From: a virus | Direction: 5' to 3' (one strand) | IMG/VR virus record: IMGVR_UViG_3300023179_000094 | Location: 1-64,000 of that record | Length of the DNA stretch: 64,000 nt | Shown here: positions 33,590-41,751 of the stretch, piece by piece | Numbering within the stretch: position 1 is the stretch's first letter | Layout: every line of letters begins with the position of its first letter | Notes under the pieces: generated by a model | Database searches by the model: none | The model's input: the letters and a program-made list of their open reading frames with translations, nothing else | Told to the model about the DNA's origin: nothing | Translations under genes and position numbers: made by a program

Positions 33590-34567
33590 ATGAATTTCAA
33601 AGAATTATTTTCAACACAGAAAATTCTTGTTGTGGGTGATTCCATTTTGGATCACTATGTGTATGGAAAAGTTCACAGGGTATCTCCAGAAGCACCAGTT
33701 CCGGTTGTTCTTAAGAACAAAGAAGAATTTTTCCTGGGCGGGGCGGCAAATGTAGCACAGAACATCACGATATTCGGAGCCAATTGTACCCTGTTATCTT
33801 TGGTTGGTGATGATGAGGATGGAAAAATTTTGTTTGAAAAATGTATCGAGAAAAAAATCAACCCTATTTTTATCGAAGAAGAATCCAGACCAACAACAAA
33901 AAAAACCAGAGTAATAGGAAATAAACATCAAATTGTTAGAATTGATGTTGAAACAACTTGTGATCTATTAGAAAACTCAACTTTGAAAATTATTGAAATT
34001 TTCGACGAACAGATTCAATCTCACGATGGAGTTATTTTTCAAGATTATGGGAAAGGGTTACTTACGGATTATCTTTTAGCATCTCTAATTGAAATAGCGA
34101 AAAAATACTCCAAAAAGATTTTGGTTGACCCTAAAGAACCAGATCTTGGGCGTTATCAAGGAATCGATCTGATCAAACCAAATCTGAGTGAATTCAAGAC
34201 CATGGTGAATATCAAATCTGAAGAAGATTTAGAAATTGAACAGATTATAAATTATGCCCAATTGGTGATGGAGGAATTTGACTACCAATATTTCCTTATC
34301 ACTTTATCGGAAAATGGCATGTTATTGGTTGGAAGACATTTTTCTCATCACATCCCTGGAATCAGTGTGGATGTTGCCGATGTCTCTGGGGCAGGGGATA
34401 CCGTTTCTGCCATATTTGGATTGGGATTCTTTTCCGGTGAGAACGGTGTTTTATCGAATGATTATTTGATTGGTGTGGCAAAACTCGCTAATTTGGCAGG
34501 ATCTTTAGTGTGTAGACATTCGGGGTCTATCCCAGTAAATCCTGAAGAATTGTGGAGATCTTCCTGA
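33590..34567 (+). CDS. hldA: Heptose 7-phosphate kinase (HldA/RfaE1-like, PfkB family)
   Basis: 325 residues. Typical RfaE domain I: VVGDSILDHYVYGKVHRVSPEAPVPVV, GGAANVAQN (the PfkB family first signature), SLVGDDEDG, RVIGNKHQIVRID, and DVSGAGDTVSAIFG (second PfkB signature with the catalytic Asp). The family phosphorylates D-glycero-beta-D-manno-heptose 7-phosphate to the 1,7-bisphosphate, a step towards ADP-heptose. The adenylyltransferase half of bifunctional HldE is absent, and no GmhA, GmhB or HldD gene is in the window, so the phage would depend on host or other phage genes. It pairs logically with the TibC-like transferase at 5634. Confidence 0.9.
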   Translation: MNFKELFSTQKILVVGDSILDHYVYGKVHRVSPEAPVPVVLKNKEEFFLGGAANVAQNITIFGANCTLLSLVGDDEDGKILFEKCIEKKINPIFIEEESRPTTKKTRVIGNKHQIVRIDVETTCDLLENSTLKIIEIFDEQIQSHDGVIFQDYGKGLLTDYLLASLIEIAKKYSKKILVDPKEPDLGRYQGIDLIKPNLSEFKTMVNIKSEEDLEIEQIINYAQLVMEEFDYQYFLITLSENGMLLVGRHFSHHIPGISVDVADVSGAGDTVSAIFGLGFFSGENGVLSNDYLIGVAKLANLAGSLVCRHSGSIPVNPEELWRSS

Positions 34568-34602
34568 AAAGAATCTTTATAAGAATAAAAAAATAATCAT
34601 CG

Positions 34603-34624
34603 TTAAAAAATTTAAATTTTTTAA
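34603..34624. repeat. 22-bp perfect A/T palindrome at the island boundary
   Basis: TTAAAAAATTT followed by its exact reverse complement AAATTTTTTAA. It sits in the 122-base gap between the heptose kinase and the accessory island, and could be a transcription stop (the 3' arm has T-runs) or a recombination/protein-binding site. Confidence 0.6.
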
Positions 34625-34653
34625 AAAAATGAAGTTTTTTTTGTTTTGTCGTC

Positions 34654-34661
34654 GATAAATA
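34654..34661 (+). promoter_or_regulatory. Putative late promoter box GATAAATA before the envelope island
   Basis: GATAAATAGA, a near match to TATAAATA, 28 bases before the ATG of the T9SS-sorted protein. It suggests late expression of the island. Confidence 0.45.
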
Positions 34662-34689
34662 GAATGACATCAAAAAAAATCTCAAATGA

Positions 34690-36666
34690 ATGAAGAGACT
34701 TATCTTGGCGTTTATTCATACTTGTGAAAGCGCTATTGATTATTCCCCAAAAAAGTTAATTGCGACATTAGCTGTAATGACTTTGCTTCTCGGAGCAGAG
34801 ATTTCTCAAGCCCAGATCGGACCTCCTGCTCCAGGCAACGGAATTTACGCAATCATCGACACTTCTTACCGACTCGGAACCGCAACCGAGGGTCAATCAC
34901 AAGCAAAGATCACGCTAAAAAATACTACAGCGACTCTCTACACTGGGGTCCAGTTTCGAGTATTTTACGACAAGTCAGCTTTCTCTTCTGCAAACGTTTC
35001 ATTGATCGGTCCGCCAGCAATGTTGGACCTACAAGTGTTGGATAACAACCCTGGAGGGTACGTAACTGTCACTTTAGTCTACACGGGTAGCAGCCCTACA
35101 TACACTCTTCCTGATGGCGAAAGATTTTTAATAACTCTGACACACGTACCTTCATCAACTTTCTTCTCACTACCCGCAATTAGCGAACTTACTTGGTCGG
35201 GAGGTGTTGCATACCCCCAAGTTGCTGCTTCACAAGCTGGTTTGGATGTGCCGCTGTCTCTTCATAGCTATGGTGGATCTTGGTCTCAGCCTCGCTTTGC
35301 TTTTCGTGGTAACTTTACGAACGTAACCAATACACCTTCTAAGAATCTTACTCTAGCTTTGGAGAAAAGAGTCAAAGGAAGTGGCAGTTGGAGTGTTCAT
35401 GGATCTTACACTACCAACATCAATGGAAACTTTACTTTAACAGAAATCATCGATACTACGTACTATGACGTTCGTCTGAATGTCAAAGGTGATACCATGA
35501 CGGTAGGAAATGCGATTTCTACCGCGGACGCTCAATTGATCAATCAATGGGCACTCGGTGGAATAACTCCTACAGCATGGGACTTTTACACTGGTGACGT
35601 AAACGGATCCAACGATCTGACTATCACAGATGCATACGGAGTATTCGGTAAAATCTCTGGTAGATTCGCCACATGGCCGAATGGTGTCAAAGACGTTAAG
35701 TTCTTTACAGTATCTGAGCACGCAACTATCACTGGTTCTCCAGCGAACAACTACACATCAACAATCCCAGGTTTGACCAACTTTACTTATGAGATCCTAC
35801 CTGGAGCCGCAGATTCTGTTAAGTTCTACGTTCTCGTTCCAGGAGATGCAAACGGAACCGGCTATCGAATGGCTCGTCTTACCCCAATAGAAATCTCACC
35901 TAATCCAGATCCACAGTATCCTTCCCAGATCGAAAACATCATCGATATGAACGTTGAGTATGACTTTCCGACAAACTCGATGGAAGTCAATTTTCCTTCT
36001 CTTAAAGTAGATGCTGGGAGCCTAGTCGAGGTCCCTGTGACTCTTAAAACGTACGGACAGGAGGTATCAGCCCTTCAGCTGGGAATGCTTTACGACGAAA
36101 AACTCTTGGAATTCAAAGAGCTATCAAACTCCCCGAAAGCTATGTTCTGGATGTCTTCGTTAAACCCATCAGACGGTCTCGTCGAGTGGTCAGGCTATGA
36201 TCCTTCTCGAAACAAGACCTACATGATACCGGACAACTATCGCATGTTTACGCTTAAGTTTATCGCTAAGAAGCCGCAAGGTGAGTGGGAAACTTCGCCG
36301 CTATCGACCACTCGTAAGTTTTCTGGTGACAATACATCAAAAGATATGACAATCTTCCCTACGAACGGAATTCTCGTCGTCGCAAGAATCGGCTTCGATG
36401 TTCCGCAGTCTAACAAGATGGTAGTTTATCCTAACCCAGTAACAGGTGATTTCTTCGTCAAGTTTAAGGTCAAAGAAAGCGGTCTTGTTAGACTATTCAT
36501 AATGGATCTAGGAGGATCGATCCAGCACGTGATTCTCGATCGTGAAATGCCTGCTGGAGATTACACATATTCATCGAACATTGACAACTTAAGAACAGGT
36601 ATGTATGTAGCAATTTTAAATTCAACCAACCAGTCCGAAGGGCTAAAAATCATCAAACAAAAATAA
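34690..36666 (+). CDS. Secreted cohesin/dockerin-like protein with T9SS sorting domain
   Basis: 658 residues. The N-terminus has a hydrophobic stretch ending in AEISQAQ (cleavage predicted near residue 42). Next come a cohesin-like beta domain (~48-210), a second beta domain with a dockerin-like calcium loop pair (GNAISTADAQ and, from D303, DVNGSNDLTITDAYGVFG), a second cohesin-like domain (~420-560), and a C-terminal ~79-residue block from residue 580 (YPNPVTGDFFV ... LRTGMYVAIL ... LKIIKQK), the type A sorting signal read by the type IX secretion system. T9SS exists only in Bacteroidota, which fixes the host group. Expected at the host cell surface or secreted. Confidence 0.8.
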   Translation: MKRLILAFIHTCESAIDYSPKKLIATLAVMTLLLGAEISQAQIGPPAPGNGIYAIIDTSYRLGTATEGQSQAKITLKNTTATLYTGVQFRVFYDKSAFSSANVSLIGPPAMLDLQVLDNNPGGYVTVTLVYTGSSPTYTLPDGERFLITLTHVPSSTFFSLPAISELTWSGGVAYPQVAASQAGLDVPLSLHSYGGSWSQPRFAFRGNFTNVTNTPSKNLTLALEKRVKGSGSWSVHGSYTTNINGNFTLTEIIDTTYYDVRLNVKGDTMTVGNAISTADAQLINQWALGGITPTAWDFYTGDVNGSNDLTITDAYGVFGKISGRFATWPNGVKDVKFFTVSEHATITGSPANNYTSTIPGLTNFTYEILPGAADSVKFYVLVPGDANGTGYRMARLTPIEISPNPDPQYPSQIENIIDMNVEYDFPTNSMEVNFPSLKVDAGSLVEVPVTLKTYGQEVSALQLGMLYDEKLLEFKELSNSPKAMFWMSSLNPSDGLVEWSGYDPSRNKTYMIPDNYRMFTLKFIAKKPQGEWETSPLSTTRKFSGDNTSKDMTIFPTNGILVVARIGFDVPQSNKMVVYPNPVTGDFFVKFKVKESGLVRLFIMDLGGSIQHVILDREMPAGDYTYSSNIDNLRTGMYVAILNSTNQSEGLKIIKQK

Positions 36667-36679
36667 CAAAAAAACAATC

Positions 36680-37012
36680 ATGTCTGAAGAATCAGTAGAA
36701 CAGAACGATGGCACTTGGGGAAGCCTCAAGAAAACCATCATTGGAACTCTTGCGACGGTTGTCACGGGAGGTGGTGTTTGGTTATCTACCACTTTATTCG
36801 GGGGCGGATCCGACGATAAAGAAGAAACCAAGACCGAGCAAGCGGCTCCAGCAGCAGCGCCCGTCATCAATCTTAACTTGGAGAACAACAATCAAAACAA
36901 CGCATCATCCGGTGGCACCACGGTCATTCGCGAAAAAGTTGTAGAGAAACAGGCTGCTCCGGCAGAAAAAAAAGAAGAGAAGAAGAGTGAGAGCTCTGAT
37001 GCTCCTTGGTAA
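36680..37012 (+). CDS. Small membrane-anchored protein with Ala/Pro/Glu-rich tail
   Basis: 110 residues, 14 bases after the previous stop. One hydrophobic segment at residues ~17-42 (TIIGTLATVVTGGGVWLSTTLFGGG), then a charged, disordered tail (INLNLENNNQNN, KKEEKKSESSD). No signal cleavage site. It could be an inner-membrane anchor partner for the next protein; no family recognised. Confidence 0.6.
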   Translation: MSEESVEQNDGTWGSLKKTIIGTLATVVTGGGVWLSTTLFGGGSDDKEETKTEQAAPAAAPVINLNLENNNQNNASSGGTTVIREKVVEKQAAPAEKKEEKKSESSDAPW

Positions 37013-37035
37013 AAAAACAAAAAAATCTGTTCAAA

Positions 37036-37476
37036 ATGAAAAAACTAAAATCTATGCTTGGTTTCGGATCTTCCGAATACGTAAAAGTAGACGACAAAAA
37101 TCGTTTCTACTTCATGCTTCAGCAAATGCAGTCTAATCGTTGGAGAATAACCGCTATAGTCCTGGGTCTGTTCTTCTTCATCTTGTTGGGAATCAATTCA
37201 GGAGTATTCCTAGGAGCAGAGATCAACGAGGACTGGAAAGAAATGCTCTTGATTCTTCTTGGCGCATTCGTCGGCAACCTCAACAAAGTAGTTGACTACT
37301 GGTTTAATTCTGAAGATCGTGACAAGATGCTCATTCAGAAAGTCGACGAAGAAGACGGCGTGTCTCTTTCGAACGTAACCGAAACTGGATTCGAGAAACC
37401 CGCACAGATTGCTCCTGCCGAAGAAGTTTACGAAGAAGAAGGATATCCTACACAAGTATCGGAAGAAAACCAATAA
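37036..37476 (+). CDS. Two-pass membrane protein, holin-like
   Basis: The ATG at 37036 (MKKLKSMLGFG) is preferred over TTG 37006, which falls inside the previous gene. 146 residues with two hydrophobic helices (~38-60 and ~66-88). The end of the second, GAFVGNLNKVVDYWFNSEDRDKM, is a pattern common near the C-terminal membrane helix of phage holin-like small proteins. It is followed by an acidic tail. Possible roles are lysis timing, or anchoring a secreted-protein apparatus in the inner membrane. Holin function is inferred. Confidence 0.55.
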   Translation: MKKLKSMLGFGSSEYVKVDDKNRFYFMLQQMQSNRWRITAIVLGLFFFILLGINSGVFLGAEINEDWKEMLLILLGAFVGNLNKVVDYWFNSEDRDKMLIQKVDEEDGVSLSNVTETGFEKPAQIAPAEEVYEEEGYPTQVSEENQ

Positions 37477-37478
37477 AC

Positions 37479-38198
37479 ATGAAGAAGCTAGTATTCGTAC
37501 TCGCTGCTCTTTTCACATCAGCGCAAGGTATTGCTCAGGTCGGAAGTATAAAGACCGAGCAATACCAAGCTGAGTTCGAAAAGAAGATGTCGATAGATGC
37601 TGTTCCAGAGTACAATGATACGATTAAGATACCTATCCAGATTCTAAAGATCGGTATCAACGAAGAACTCTTCGAGATGTATCCCGAGTTGAAAGAAAAG
37701 AGAGTAGGACTCGGAGTTACAAACATAGTTCTCGAATACCTGGAGTACACCAATCGTTTCGTATTCACTGAAGAAAAGCTGGAGATTAAAGAAAGAATGG
37801 TACAGCAGTTCAAGGCATCCGACAAAGGATTCACTGAGAACAAAGTAGACGGACGTGGCAAAATCAAACTCGCCAAGTATTTCGTCTATATTGAGGTATA
37901 CGATTTCTCTGTTTCGGACGATGAAGTCGTAAAGATCAACGGTCAAGCTCAGACCACTCAGATCACTCGCTTGGGCCTACAAGTAAAGTTCGTAGACGCA
38001 GAGTCTGGCGAAGTACTGATGGGATCTGGTCTTGGAGACGCCAAGACTATCAAGACTGTATCTATTCTCGAGGGCATTGACGAAAGTGAAATTAAGTTTA
38101 ACCAGTCCCACATAGGAATAACGACAAAAAAATCTTTAGAGACAGCATCTGCAAGAATCGTCCAAAGAATGATCAAAAAAGGAATCTTTAAGTCGTAA
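37479..38198 (+). CDS. CsgG-like periplasmic/outer-membrane secretion protein (candidate)
   Basis: 239 residues with a cleavable signal (MKKLVFVLAALFTSAQGIAQ). The mature part alternates strands and helices in a way that resembles the CsgG/curli-export family: RVGLGVTNIVLEYLEY (helix after the N-terminal strand), KLAKYFVYIEVYDFSV, and ITRLGLQVKFVDAESGEVLMGSGLG before a long helical end. No lipobox Cys is present, unlike classical CsgG. It starts 3 bases after the previous gene and is followed immediately by the low-complexity/beta-barrel gene. Curli-type CsgG genes have been reported in some marine myophages. This assignment is by pattern only. Confidence 0.45.
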   Translation: MKKLVFVLAALFTSAQGIAQVGSIKTEQYQAEFEKKMSIDAVPEYNDTIKIPIQILKIGINEELFEMYPELKEKRVGLGVTNIVLEYLEYTNRFVFTEEKLEIKERMVQQFKASDKGFTENKVDGRGKIKLAKYFVYIEVYDFSVSDDEVVKINGQAQTTQITRLGLQVKFVDAESGEVLMGSGLGDAKTIKTVSILEGIDESEIKFNQSHIGITTKKSLETASARIVQRMIKKGIFKS

Positions 38199-39569
38199 AT
38201 GTATGCGAAAATCGTCTTATTTGTTTTATCAATGTTTTTTTCCGTGTTTGCGTTTGGACAAACCTCTTACTCTTACGTCGATCCTTGCACAGGAACTACG
38301 ACTACGATCAACTTTCCTTCGACTGGTATAGTCGTAACTTATTACGGAGAAATCCGTGCTTTTCAACCTTCCGACTTTTATAACGGAACATTCGAGAACT
38401 GGGCGCAAGGTGTGTACAGTTCTTTCGGCGGATCCAACCCTTGCGCTTCGGTTGTAGGATTACCCACAGGAATAAATATCGCACAAGGGACAACGATCAA
38501 CTTGCTAGGAATCATCAACTCGCTCGACGCAATTTCTGGCATAGCGAGTAGTAACACTGGAATCTCTACGGGTATCAATGCGCCTACCGAAAATAATATA
38601 TCTAATAATGGAAACACCCAACCTAATTCTAACGTTTCTGGGAACTCTGGCAACAGTGGCTCTTCTCAAGCAAGCGGCGGTACGTCAAACCCTCAAAGTT
38701 CGTCTACACAAGGAGGAAATAATCAAGGATCATCTGGGAATTCCCAAAGCCAAAATGGCCAAGGATCGGGTGCTGGTGGGAGACAGTCTGGAAGTGGCAC
38801 GGGACAAGGCGAAGGATCTAATCAAGAATCCGGCGGAGGAAAAACAGACGTAGCTGGATCTAGTGTCAAAAGTACCGAGTCTTCTTCTTCCGAAAGTGGA
38901 GGTGACTCCAAACCTTCTTCTCGTAGTGGTCTCCGTCCCAACATCGTCGCAAACAGCGACCTTGCCGCTTTCAACTACAAGAATTCACAAGTAGACTACG
39001 GTGGAAAGTTCACAGGAGGTTATACTGCTGTAAGGTGGGACGGAGCTCGTTCTTATGGAATCGTGGCAGACTACACGACTGCACTTAGAGGCCCTAATAT
39101 TAGCGGATTCTACGCTTTCTTACACGAAAAAAGGATAGACATATTTTCTACAGCGATCACAGTTGGATTCGATGCTAAGTTTACGATATATGGAACATTT
39201 TCTGCTGGACAGATGTGGAATCTGACTAAAGACAAAAAAGCAAAGGCTCTTTACATGGCAACAGTATCTGCTGGCAAAGTGTTTAACGAGAAATTTTTTG
39301 GAACAGCCGTCATAACCGGAGGAATGTATGACTGGAAAGTCACCAAAGGAATCGATATGAAAATCATGGGGCTATATGTCTATGCTCCGTACGTCGTGTA
39401 CTATACCGACATTCTTCTTAAGTCCCCGCATGTCATACTGCCGATCATAGGAACGAACATTGGTATCACAAAGAAGTTTAAGATAAATATCAATACTGGT
39501 GGCGCTTTTGCTGCCAATGATAAAGCTCTTAACTACACCGTGATGATAGGAACACGTCTACTTTTATGA
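38199..39569 (+). CDS. Secreted low-complexity protein with C-terminal beta-barrel-like domain
   Basis: 456 residues, starting directly after the preceding TAA. Signal peptide MYAKIVLFVLSMFFSVFAFGQ. Residues ~125-245 are an extreme Gly/Ser/Asn/Gln tract (short repeats such as SGNSGNSGSSQ). The last ~190 residues alternate hydrophobic strands (AITVGFDAKFTIYGTFSAG ... YTVMIGTRLLL) typical of outer-membrane beta-barrels in Bacteroidota. It overlaps the next gene by 4 bases. It could be an outer-membrane surface protein exposing a sticky tract. No family match claimed. Confidence 0.6.
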   Translation: MYAKIVLFVLSMFFSVFAFGQTSYSYVDPCTGTTTTINFPSTGIVVTYYGEIRAFQPSDFYNGTFENWAQGVYSSFGGSNPCASVVGLPTGINIAQGTTINLLGIINSLDAISGIASSNTGISTGINAPTENNISNNGNTQPNSNVSGNSGNSGSSQASGGTSNPQSSSTQGGNNQGSSGNSQSQNGQGSGAGGRQSGSGTGQGEGSNQESGGGKTDVAGSSVKSTESSSSESGGDSKPSSRSGLRPNIVANSDLAAFNYKNSQVDYGGKFTGGYTAVRWDGARSYGIVADYTTALRGPNISGFYAFLHEKRIDIFSTAITVGFDAKFTIYGTFSAGQMWNLTKDKKAKALYMATVSAGKVFNEKFFGTAVITGGMYDWKVTKGIDMKIMGLYVYAPYVVYYTDILLKSPHVILPIIGTNIGITKKFKININTGGAFAANDKALNYTVMIGTRLLL

Positions 39570-40744
39570 GAAAACTTGGTATCTACATAATCTTACTTTT
39601 GTTTTTTCCTGAATCTTTCTGTAAGGCACAACCTTTTACACATTCAGGATATGTTTACAATTCCAAAGAACAAGGGATTTCTCAAATACCAGTCAAGCTC
39701 TACGGGAAAAGAACAGATCCTTACGATGTGACATTTCCTGCGTATCCCTCTTCCCCTAACTACACAACAGGCACTGTCATACCTTCTTCTGACGATGCCA
39801 CACACGGACCGTTCAATATAGGATTTTCGTTTTCTTTTTTCGGAAGTTCTTATACACAATTTTATGTAGGATCGAACGGATGGATTGGTTTCAGCCCGGG
39901 ACAGACCACTGGTTATACTGCAGCTTACATACCAAACGCTGGATCCCCCAGAAATGTTATTCTTGCTGACTGGGAAGACCTTTTACCGGGATCGTCAAAC
40001 ATACGTTTCATAACTACAGGTGCATCACCAAACCGTTCTTTGACAGTTTCTTTCAACGCTGTACCTCACTACGGATGTAGGTCAAACTTTCATACTTTTC
40101 AATTTATCCTGTATGAAACGTCAAACATAATAATCATCAACTACGCTTCTAAACCTCTTTGTCCGGGGAACAGCTCGACTGCGGGACTTGTCAACGCCAA
40201 CAATACTAACGTCGTTCCCGTAGGAGGAAAAAATGCTTCTCAGTGGTCAGTGACAAATTACTCAGTAATGTTCACACCTTCTGCAGTTGACACTGCGTTC
40301 TATCTTAAGAACGTTTATTACACGAACTCTAGCGGTTTATATACGATGAATCCTGGTTTAGACGTTCAATCATACCAGTTCGAAGTCAGGATCGATTCTT
40401 TAGTTGTGCTTCCCCCGGCTCTAAGTGATGCACGAGAAATTTCAAAATCAGTTATGATCGGTTCATCACCGTCTTCACTGACTTACTATCAGATGGACAT
40501 CAATGACGACGGCCGGGTGACGGTATCAGATGTTTTTCTTGCTCATGCAAGAATCTCTGGAAGGTTTTCTACATGGCCTTCTTCGCCTTCGCATCGTCTA
40601 TTTGTTCTTTCTGAATGGAATGTTATAAAATCCGGATCGAACAACCTAAAAAGTACGTATCCTGGAATGCAAGAAATCAAGGTTTCCGCAAACAACGGGG
40701 GTACTTCGAACTTTTATCTAATTAGGACTGGATACATAAACTAA
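39566..40744 (+). CDS. Secreted nidogen/dockerin-like protein
   Basis: 392 residues. Signal peptide MRKLGIYIILLLFFPESFCKAQ. Residues ~75-240 show a nidogen-type beta sandwich (NIGFSFSFFGSSYTQFYVGSNGWIGFSP). Residues ~310-340 hold a dockerin-like motif (MDINDDGRVTVSDVFLAHARISGRFSTWP), whose tail repeats the ISGRF-x-TWP sequence of the T9SS-sorted protein at 34690. It ends without a sorting domain. This is consistent with a partner of the T9SS protein through cohesin/dockerin contacts, or simply a shared module. Confidence 0.6.
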   Translation: MRKLGIYIILLLFFPESFCKAQPFTHSGYVYNSKEQGISQIPVKLYGKRTDPYDVTFPAYPSSPNYTTGTVIPSSDDATHGPFNIGFSFSFFGSSYTQFYVGSNGWIGFSPGQTTGYTAAYIPNAGSPRNVILADWEDLLPGSSNIRFITTGASPNRSLTVSFNAVPHYGCRSNFHTFQFILYETSNIIIINYASKPLCPGNSSTAGLVNANNTNVVPVGGKNASQWSVTNYSVMFTPSAVDTAFYLKNVYYTNSSGLYTMNPGLDVQSYQFEVRIDSLVVLPPALSDAREISKSVMIGSSPSSLTYYQMDINDDGRVTVSDVFLAHARISGRFSTWPSSPSHRLFVLSEWNVIKSGSNNLKSTYPGMQEIKVSANNGGTSNFYLIRTGYIN

Positions 40745-40754
40745 ACTAAAGAAC

Positions 40755-41204
40755 ATGAAAACACTACTTCTTACACTACTTTTTATTCCTTTTGTCACTT
40801 TTGCGCAAGACTGTTTGAGGGTCGACTCTGTCTACTCGACCGCAAAGTTCAAAGACTTAGGAAAGCGTGACATACGATTTGGGGTAAAACAGATGGCAGA
40901 AGACATGCTGTCCGAAAAGTTCTGCATATCAGAAAAAGGAAAAGATCTTGACGTAGAAGTATTCTTTTTTGGCCTGCCTAAAACTACTCTCAGAATTGTT
41001 GGAGTCGAAAAAACCAACCAGATCACACAAGTAGGAGTCAGGATTCATTGTGAAGGTAAGACTTACGAAGGATACGGAGAATCGGATACAGAGATACGAG
41101 CGGTCATGATCGAAGTGGTGGAAGGTAGCATTCCTTTTCAGAAGATGACGCTTTCTTCTGCTATTAAAAAAGCTCTCGAAAAATGCGTCTTGCAATTACA
41201 ATAG
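40755..41204 (+). CDS. Small CsgG-related secreted protein
   Basis: 149 residues with a signal peptide (MKTLLLTLLFIPFVTFAQ). The segment KTNQITQVGVRIHCEGKTYEGYGESDTEIRAVM aligns with AQTTQITRLGLQVKFVDAESGEV...GLGDAKT in the 37479 product, so it looks like a shortened relative. It starts 10 bases after the preceding stop and overlaps the next gene by 22 bases. Probably part of one secreted complex with it. Confidence 0.55.
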   Translation: MKTLLLTLLFIPFVTFAQDCLRVDSVYSTAKFKDLGKRDIRFGVKQMAEDMLSEKFCISEKGKDLDVEVFFFGLPKTTLRIVGVEKTNQITQVGVRIHCEGKTYEGYGESDTEIRAVMIEVVEGSIPFQKMTLSSAIKKALEKCVLQLQ

Positions 41205-41647
41205 TCTTTTTTCTTCTGTTTTCTCTTCAGGCGAATGGACAAATAAAAGTTCCTGATGTCGGGGACAGCTGGAAGTCTTTGGTAGACTCAGCAATCCGGT
41301 TAGTCAAAGAAACTGACTCGAGTTCTTATGTGATACTTACTCAGAATTGCAAAGAAATCGAGTTCGCTCTGATTCCTTTCTCGACAACACGTCCCCCGAA
41401 TACCATCGTCATATCAGTGAGAGACCTGCGTACACAATCAGTGAACAACGTTGCATGTGTTTTGGTCCATGAATCTTATCATCTTTACTTACACAAAAAC
41501 AACCCCGGGTTAGAACCATATAAAGAAGAATATCTTTCTTACGTACACGAATACGATTTTATCTGTAAGCTAAGAAGCGCCGAAGACTGGCTGTTTAATA
41601 ACGTTATTAATATGCTTCTCTACCACAAATCGCTAGTCAAAGATTAG
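41183..41647 (+). CDS. Secreted HExxH metalloprotease-like protein
   Basis: 154 residues with a signal peptide (MRLAITIVFFLLFSLQANG). Mature part: VNNVACVLVHESYHLYLH contains HExxH (HESYH), followed about 20 residues later by EEYLSYVHEYDF, where an acidic or His third zinc ligand could sit. This is a minimal zincin-like arrangement. It may be a peptidase, or only a metal-binding fold. In the -1 frame, coding-like sequence continues past the stop to 41751. End of the island operon. Confidence 0.6.
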   Translation: MRLAITIVFFLLFSLQANGQIKVPDVGDSWKSLVDSAIRLVKETDSSSYVILTQNCKEIEFALIPFSTTRPPNTIVISVRDLRTQSVNNVACVLVHESYHLYLHKNNPGLEPYKEEYLSYVHEYDFICKLRSAEDWLFNNVINMLLYHKSLVKD

Positions 41648-41751
41648 GTGAGACAGACGAGCTATCCAACTCAAACAAAACTAACGTCGTACGTGTCCCT
41701 AGCATGCAAGAAATCCAAGATGCTGTAAACAGCGGTGTTACCACTAACTAA
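41611..41751 (+). pseudogene. Coding-like remnant in the -1 frame after the HExxH gene
   Basis: 47 codons (LPQIASQRLGETDELSNSNKTNVVRVP, then MQEIQDAVNSGVTTN) open from 41611 to TAA 41749-41751, with natural-looking amino acid composition and island-type codons. Stops precede it in the same frame, and the only ATG is 41704. It may be the true C-terminus of the preceding gene after a frameshift, or the tail of a gene deleted when the island was assembled. Confidence 0.35.

Noticed and set aside
33590-34567. Ribokinase or fructokinase as the identity of the PfkB protein
   Set aside because: The N-terminal VGD-x-x-LD-x-Y-x-x-G-x-x-x-R-x-SPEAPVPVV block is typical of the RfaE/HldA group rather than of general sugar kinases.
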